Assembly (NCBI GenBank): GCA_963575645.1
Contig: OY754470.1
Span: 4,038,501-4,102,500 of the forward strand
Direction: 5' to 3'
Origin: Xanthostigma xanthostigma
Taxonomy: Eukaryota; Arthropoda; Insecta; Raphidioptera; Raphidiidae
DNA: 64,000 bases
The notes beneath the pieces are model-generated. The model ran no database searches, was not told the origin of the DNA, and was given only the letters and a program-made list of their open reading frames with translations. This document shows, piece after piece, positions 59,301 through 64,000 of this stretch (position 1 is the first letter of the stretch; the number at the start of each line of letters is the position of its first letter). The position numbers and the translations under genes were made by a program.

Positions 59301-60614
59301 CCTGGACCCCGCACATTATACCTACCAACAGGAGAAGAAGTAAGATTTTGCTTGTTTTTACTCCAAATTTTAATGCCGTATTATAATTATTATTTTGTTT
59401 TAAGATGGATGTCTTCGATTGCGCTGAAAGATACGCAAAAGACAATACTGCTTTGATTGTATTAGCTGGGAAAGATTATGGTTCAGGCTCCAGTCGTGAT
59501 TGGGCAGCAAAAGGCCCATTTTTGCTGGTTAGTTCTTAAAGTATTGTTGTATACATATTATACAGTATGTAAACACGTAAGGTGCACATAGGGAAATTAA
59601 CATTGGGAAAAAATGACTGGATCAGAGTGATCCTTGAAATCTTGTTTTTCAATTTGACAGATAATATTCTTTTGCACAATGAATGTGTATACTACCGAAG
59701 AAAATATTCAAATAATTACAACATAATCCGACTTTTTTTATTAATGGGACATTAAATTCCCAAAAATACTTAAATATGGTGCGAAATCAAATATCTCCGC
59801 CTATTCGTGTTGAACCTAAAGACATAGGGTCACTGATTTCACAACGCGCATACGTCATACCAGTCAGACAATTTTTGAATGAAATGTTTCCAAACAGATG
59901 GAGTGGTTTTTTTGTTTTATTTTTGTACAAAAAAATTAAAATAATGATTTATAAGAGCTTTTTATTATTAAAAAAGCCAAGTAAAATAAAAATAAATCAA
60001 AATAAAATAGAAATCCTCAAGATTACCACGATAAATCAATAGAAATAACAATTAATGCAGTCGTGGCTAACTCTGATCCAAGTATTTTTTCCCAATGCTA
60101 ATTTCCCTATGTGCACCTAACGCGTTTACATACTGTATATTGATATGTGACTATTTTACTGTTCTTTTCATCCACATTATAATATAAGTACAAATGCGGA
60201 ATATTTCGATGAAACTGGATTGATTTTAATGTTCCTATTATAGGGAATAAGGGCGGTGATTGCGGAATCTTTTGAACGTATCCACCGTTCTAATTTAGTA
60301 GGAATGGGTGTAATTCCTCTGCAATATCTAGATGGACAAAATGCCGAAACTCTCGGTCTTACAGGGAAAGAACAATATACCATACTTTTGCCAGCTGACT
60401 GTAAACCACTCCAGCACATCACAGTTCAGGTATTGTAATATACGTAAATTTAACTTACGAAAATATTAAATCGTTTTTAAAAATTAAAATAATCTTACAG
60501 GTTAATGATGGAAGGACTTTCGAAGTGATTGTAAGGTTCGATACCGAAGTAGACTTAACCTATTTTCGCAATGGTGGAATACTTAATTACATGATTCGTA
60601 AAATGAGCGCATAA
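48581..60614 (+). CDS. IRP1: Cytosolic aconitase / iron regulatory protein 1
   Basis: Eighteen exons: 48581-48587, 48772-48864, 49208-49374, 49462-49607, 49829-49898, 49970-50165, 51008-51138, 51289-51460, 51552-51769, 54794-55054, 58199-58475, 58552-58658, 58781-58909, 58979-59115, 59192-59339, 59405-59527, 60244-60429, 60501-60614. They total 2682 nt and 893 residues, near the family's ~890. The enzyme converts citrate to isocitrate when a 4Fe-4S cluster is present. In animals that lose the cluster it binds iron-responsive elements in mRNAs. Cluster ligands are visible at C441 ([10 protein letters not shown]), C507 and C510 ([12 protein letters not shown]). Other signature stretches are [49 protein letters not shown] and [13 protein letters not shown]. 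There is no mitochondrial targeting sequence. Introns 6, 9 and 10 are large and full of repeats. Confidence 0.97.
50166..51007. other. Intron 6 of IRP1 with TA microsatellite
   Basis: A TA-dinucleotide tract runs at about 50351-50421. It is followed by a dispersed-repeat-like block (GTGTGACCACGATAACTCTC and GGGCCCGATCGGGCCATTTT) resembling the style of the repeat at 7800-8135. No coding signal. Confidence 0.6.
52015..52735. repeat. 720-bp near-palindrome in IRP1 intron 9
   Basis: Two arms of about 350 bp, roughly 52018-52366 and 52384-52731, are inverted copies centred near 52378. Matching words include GCCAGAAGGCGCTAATGTTG / CAACATTAGCGCCTTCTGGC and GAAATTGCCAGAAGTGCACTG. The 60-codon frames read outwards from each arm differ at only 2 residues, so the arms are very similar. 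No central spacer beyond about 20 bp. It could be a foldback transposon or an inverted duplication. Confidence 0.9.
52736..54793. other. Remainder of IRP1 intron 9
   Basis: About 2 kb of AT-rich sequence to exon 10. I see no repeat family, no conserved exon and no unusual structure in it. Confidence 0.5.
55405..55525 (+). mobile_element. tRNA-derived SINE-like element
   Basis: An A-box-like TTAGCCGTACGGTCTAAAGC is followed by CGGTCGTGGGTTCTAATCCC, a B box, then CGTCCACGCCG and an A-run. A TATG/TTTG microsatellite precedes it at about 55337. This is typical of a 5' tRNA-related SINE head with an A-rich tail. Located in intron 10 of IRP1. Confidence 0.6.
56665..56790 (+). pseudogene. THAP-domain fragment
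   Basis: The frame [19 protein letters not shown] then [11 protein letters not shown] has the beginning of a THAP zinc-finger: paired cysteines near the N-terminus and an SFYRLP-type motif. The rest diverges after about residue 30 and stops at 56790. THAP domains occur in P-element-like transposases and in proteins derived from them. Here the domain is truncated inside the long-TIR element. Confidence 0.55.
57165..57350 (-). mobile_element. Self-complementary element family, copy in IRP1 intron
   Basis: The arms AATTATCGACCAATTTTTCA and TGAAAAATTGGTCGATAATT surround TATAATTATATATTTTTGTC words. The right end carries the long-arm end inverted (AATCAGACGTTAATCAAAG), so the element is in minus orientation. 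The left side runs into an AATAATA tract and no clear duplication can be read. Confidence 0.7.
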
Positions 60615-61799
60615 GCTATCATTTGTTTCTGACAGTTTATTTTTTCAGTTCAATATCTTTTTGCAATTGTTTACTTTTGTAACATTTTAACCCAATACTG
60701 TTTACTGATATTAATGATTATTGATATTCTTTAATTGGCAATATATTTGAGCAATATTTTATTCTGGCTTCATTTGGTAGGAATAATCTAATAAAATCTT
60801 ACCAATTGATTTAATTGTTACGATAATAGTTTAGTGTATGCTGTTTATGTTTGAATGATATTTGGTTTGTAATTCAACATGTAAAATGATGGTCATACAT
60901 GTAACTTGAAGATAAATAGTTCATTGGTTATAGAATAGAAAGCGGCCTTTTTTCTTAGGCTAATTGACTTATAATTTTTTTAATTGTTTGGAAGGATTAG
61001 TATTTTTATGTTCAGATCATTCTGTTGTCATTAAGAACTTGTTAATGTTTTTTTACTTCAGTTTTTACGTATTTTTTTACTATACTTTTTTTTTGTTACC
61101 TACTTACTGTTTATGACGTTAAGTACATTTTATTAATGTATAAAGGCCATACTGAAATATTTTTTTTTATTCTTAAGAGGTTGTTTTTAGATTAGCGGGA
61201 TTTATTATTTTGGTTTTATTATGAAATACATATATAATATGATTTTTACGCAGCAACAAATAAAATGGTTACTGGAAAATAAAAGTTGTATGTTCATTAT
61301 AGTAGTTTATTTTCTATTTTTTTTTATTTGAAATTGTAGAAAATGGGTTATAATATATATATTTTAATAAATTTGTTATGTTTAAAATATTAACTTGGCG
61401 TTTTAATCAGTTTGATGACTTTCCTCATGTATCTTTTTTATTTTCATTTTACGTATGGATAACCCCACTTGAAATCGAAGACACTGCATTTGCAACTGCT
61501 AAAAAATACAGAGACGGTTATGACTTGGAATTAATTAACCATTGTCATATAATATGCCTTTCGCTATTATATAAGGTTATCTCTAAAGTCTCTACTACAC
61601 ACGTGGCCAGCACCGCCACTCAAATAAGTGCCTATCATCGCCGCGATGATTGCCTAGCCCTCCACACAATCGTGCCGGTCCGATTGTGTGTACGGGCGCA
61701 CGATGCTGGCCATGCATTCCTTTGATGTACCGACAATCAACCGATTACTGCCGATTACAGGCGATTATGTCCACGCACCGACGAATATGCTCTCTACAC

Positions 61800-62581
61800 C
61801 AGTGTTTTTCAACCTTTTTCATGATGCGACCCCCTTGATATGAAAAAATATTTCGCTACCCCCCCTTCGCTTTTTTATCATGTATGTATGTGTATGTTAC
61901 AGTGTTGCAAATATTCATTCCATACGACGTTTTTATACGTCTCCATAATTAGGATTCGGATATAAGTACATAATATAGTACGTAAAACACATTATTTTAC
62001 AATTATGTACATACATCGAATACGTATATCCTTTTGTTAAAATTCTCTTACTTAATAAATCAATCTTTTTAATCTTTATTGTGTTTTCAAACCTTTATTA
62101 ACGTCTGATTAGAACTCTTCAATAAATAAAATTATCGACCAATTTTTCAGACAATATATTAACAAAAAAATATATAATTAATACATTAACGTTTCAATCC
62201 GAATTTGGACCTTCTTCAGAACTGATCTAAAAAATATAAAAAATAATTAATATTTAAAATCTAATTCGCTTTTTATAGAATCTTTCAAAATTATTACTGA
62301 TTATAAATTATTATTTTTTCACTATTTTTATAATCAGTAATAATTTTGAAAGATTCTATAAAAAGCGAATTAGATTTTAAATATTAATTATTTTTTAGAT
62401 CAGTTCTGAAGAAGGTCCAAATCCGGATTGAAACGTTAATGTATTAATTATATATTTTTTTGTTAATATATTGTCTGAAAAATTGGTCGATAATTTTATT
62501 TATTTATTGTTTTTTTACTAAAATTCTCTCGACCTCTAGCGACCCCCCAGGGGGTCGCGACCCACAGGTTGAAAAACACCG
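61800..62581. mobile_element. hAT-type element with perfect 8-bp TSD
   Basis: The ends CAGTGTTTTTCAACCTTTTT and AGGTTGAAAAACACCG are flanked by CTCTACAC (61792-61799 and 62582-62589). Subterminal GATGCGACCCCC and GGGGGTCGCGACCC are inverted. These ends match widespread animal hAT MITEs. The interior is occupied by a self-complementary element at 62088-62502. Confidence 0.92.
62088..62502 (+). mobile_element. Self-complementary element with 13-bp TSD, copy 3
   Basis: It starts CAAACCTTTATTAACGTCTG and ends in TTTATTTA. The flanks TTTATTGTGTTTT (62075-62087) and TTTATTGTTTTTT (62503-62515) match at 12 of 13. The arms are complementary around a centre near 62315 (GATTATAAATTATTATTTT). The hammerhead-like stretch CTGAAGAAGGTCCAAATCCG then GATTGAAACG is at about 62406-62434, with its inverse at about 62188-62220. 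Confidence 0.85.
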
Positions 62582-62777
62582 CTCTACACAATCGTGAGTG
62601 CCTGTAAGTGGCGGTGCTGACCACGTGCGTAGTGGAGGCTTGATAGGGCTGTATTTTGGAGAGGGAATAATCTTCAATAACACTCTTCTCTGTGTAGGCA
62701 GAGGGGGAATGTATATAACTGTCAATTTCAGTGCTGTCAATATTTAGTCAATAAAATATTAATTATATAATTTGATA

Positions 62778-64000
62778 ATGATAAAGTTGAGTAGAAAAAT
62801 GAAACGAATTGCTTGTGCTGGTATAATTGCAGGAATTGGTAAGCCGGTTAATTTTGTTTTTAAACGATAAGTTTTTGTTTTTAATGCAACTGTGATTTTG
62901 AGGTTATACCTTTTGTTTTTTCATGCTGCAGTGTTGTGTTTTTATAAAAGTTGGGTCCATACTGAGACAATAGAAGATATCCACAATGCGAATATTGATC
63001 AAATTGAGCACAATGAAATACCAAATGATGTTCCAAGGATCAATGTATTTGAAGATAACTTATTTGAAGCTGATGTAGAAATAGGAAGTTTAGATGAAGC
63101 GAAAAGAAAGATTAGAATTTTAGAAGAACGCTTAAAACGATTGGAAGCTAGAACACCGAAACAATTTCCTGATGTCAAGTTCTTGAACTACAGAGCTAGG
63201 AAAAGAATACTTGTAATATAATATGTTTCTGTGTTAGTGTGTTCCATTATATTATACATTATAATAGTATATTAAAAGTTACTTCAGGGTGGAATTTAAT
63301 ATAATAAATGAATATTACATTTTGCTATCATATCATGCCTTCCATGTGGTGGTAAGCAATCGCACGAATATGAAATATACTTACTAAACTTACCACCGCT
63401 TGTGATTAAGAATCATCTCCGGGACTCGAATATAATCTATGCTTATTTAAATTACTCACTTGTATTTACTCCAGTTTTCAGCTAAACATAAAGCACGTCC
63501 GTTGTTTCTACTACGAAAGTTTTTTTTTGGCGATTGTTGTGAATGACTGTTATGTTTACATTTTTTGAAATATAAATTCTCACCCTGATTAGTAACTTCC
63601 ATTAATTAAAACGATAAGTATAGAAAACTGTTCTAAAAACGCCGTCCGGAAATTTCTCATTGAAAATTTAGGATGTTATCAGTGCAGTGTTTCTATATCT
63701 ATATTTTTTATTTGCTTGGAGATATATGTTAGAATTTTATAAATTAAATTTCAAAGCATGAATTTCATTGGATGTTGTGGTCTGTGTAACTCAAAAAAAA
63801 AAATTAATGATATGCTATTGCTTTTCCGAAATTGTATAATCTGTTTATACTTTTAGATAACCGGTGGAGCAGGATTTGTTGGTTCGCATTTGGTAGATAA
63901 ATTAATGTTGTTTGGACATGAGGTGATAGTTGTCGATAATTTTTTTACTGGACGTAAACGGAACGTGGAGCACTGGATTGGACACGAAAATTTCGAATTA
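62778..64000 (+). CDS. Uxs1: UDP-glucuronic acid decarboxylase 1 (UXS1), 5' part
   Basis: Three exons are visible: 62778-62838, 62932-63212 and 63857 onward to the window end. They encode 162 residues so far, and the gene is cut by the window edge. UXS1 converts UDP-glucuronate to UDP-xylose in the Golgi/ER, supplying xylose for proteoglycan linkers and Notch glycans. The N-terminus forms a type II membrane anchor (about residues 9-25, [17 protein letters not shown]). It is followed by an acidic stem with a short coiled coil ([17 protein letters not shown]). Exon 3 opens the NAD-binding Rossmann fold with [12 protein letters not shown] and continues [19 protein letters not shown], nearly invariant in animal UXS1. 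The catalytic TxxxYxxxK part lies beyond the window. A second in-frame ATG (codon 8) is an alternative start. Confidence 0.95.

Larger units (their letters stand above)
61588..62640. mobile_element. Outer inverted-repeat element of a nested stack
   Basis: The left end region ACACGTGGCCAGCACCGCCA and the right end region TGGCGGTGCTGACCACGTGC are inverted repeats. Adjacent CACAATCGTG words also occur on both sides. A hAT-type element (61800-62581) has inserted in its interior. Exact ends and TSD are unclear. Confidence 0.65.
60615..62777. other. Spacer between IRP1 and UXS1
   Basis: The first 650 bp is AT-rich and likely IRP1 3' UTR (AATAAA at about 61258). From about 61588 to 62640 it is a stack of nested elements, listed separately. 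The last 130 bp before 62778 should carry the UXS1 promoter and leader. Confidence 0.6.

Noticed and set aside
60615..61300. Iron-responsive element in the IRP1 3' region
   Set aside because: I looked for a CAGTG loop with a bulged C and flanking stem and found no convincing case.

Overview
This window is AT-rich nuclear DNA from an animal, almost certainly an insect. The genes are split by short GT-AG introns. The set includes families typical of insects: a tandem CHK/EcKinase-like protein, a nose-resistant-to-fluoxetine (NRF-6) acyltransferase and a RhoL-like GTPase. I cannot name the order or species from the sequence.

Layout, left to right: COP9 signalosome subunit 6 (minus, 6 exons, complete); an intronless two-domain CHK-kinase-like gene (minus); about 7 kb of repeats; an NRF-6-type acyltransferase gene spanning about 18 kb (plus, 13 exons, complete as modelled); a 48-codon small ORF just upstream of CBP20; nuclear cap-binding protein subunit 2 (CBP20, plus, 5 exons, complete); an orphan terminal exon on the minus strand; a RhoL-like GTPase (minus, 4 exons, complete); about 10 kb without recognisable genes; a 201-residue coiled-coil protein of unknown function (plus, 5 exons); cytosolic aconitase/IRP1 (plus, 18 exons, complete); another repeat-rich gap; and the first three exons of UDP-glucuronic acid decarboxylase (UXS1, plus), cut by the window end. 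All spliced models were joined by hand. Reading phase is kept at every junction and the joined proteins match the families end to end. The genes are ordinary housekeeping and insect-lineage genes and do not look like a functional cluster.

Most of the rest is transposon-derived, and many elements still show target-site duplications (TSDs): hAT-type (8 bp), PIF/Harbinger-type (TTA), TA-type, Helitron-like elements ending in CTAG, tRNA-derived SINE fragments, a LINE tail, and long foldback elements. Several are nested.

The most unusual signal is a family of self-complementary elements present in at least four copies. Three of the four have a 13-bp TSD, and the family carries a sequence resembling a hammerhead ribozyme core. 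This fits a non-autonomous Penelope-like or SINE-like retroelement better than a DNA transposon. Other points to check are a pre-miRNA-like intronic hairpin, a 720-bp near-palindrome in an IRP1 intron, a THAP-domain fragment inside a long-inverted-repeat element, and two tandem arrays that multiply regulatory-looking motifs. I saw no clearly new biological system beyond these candidates.
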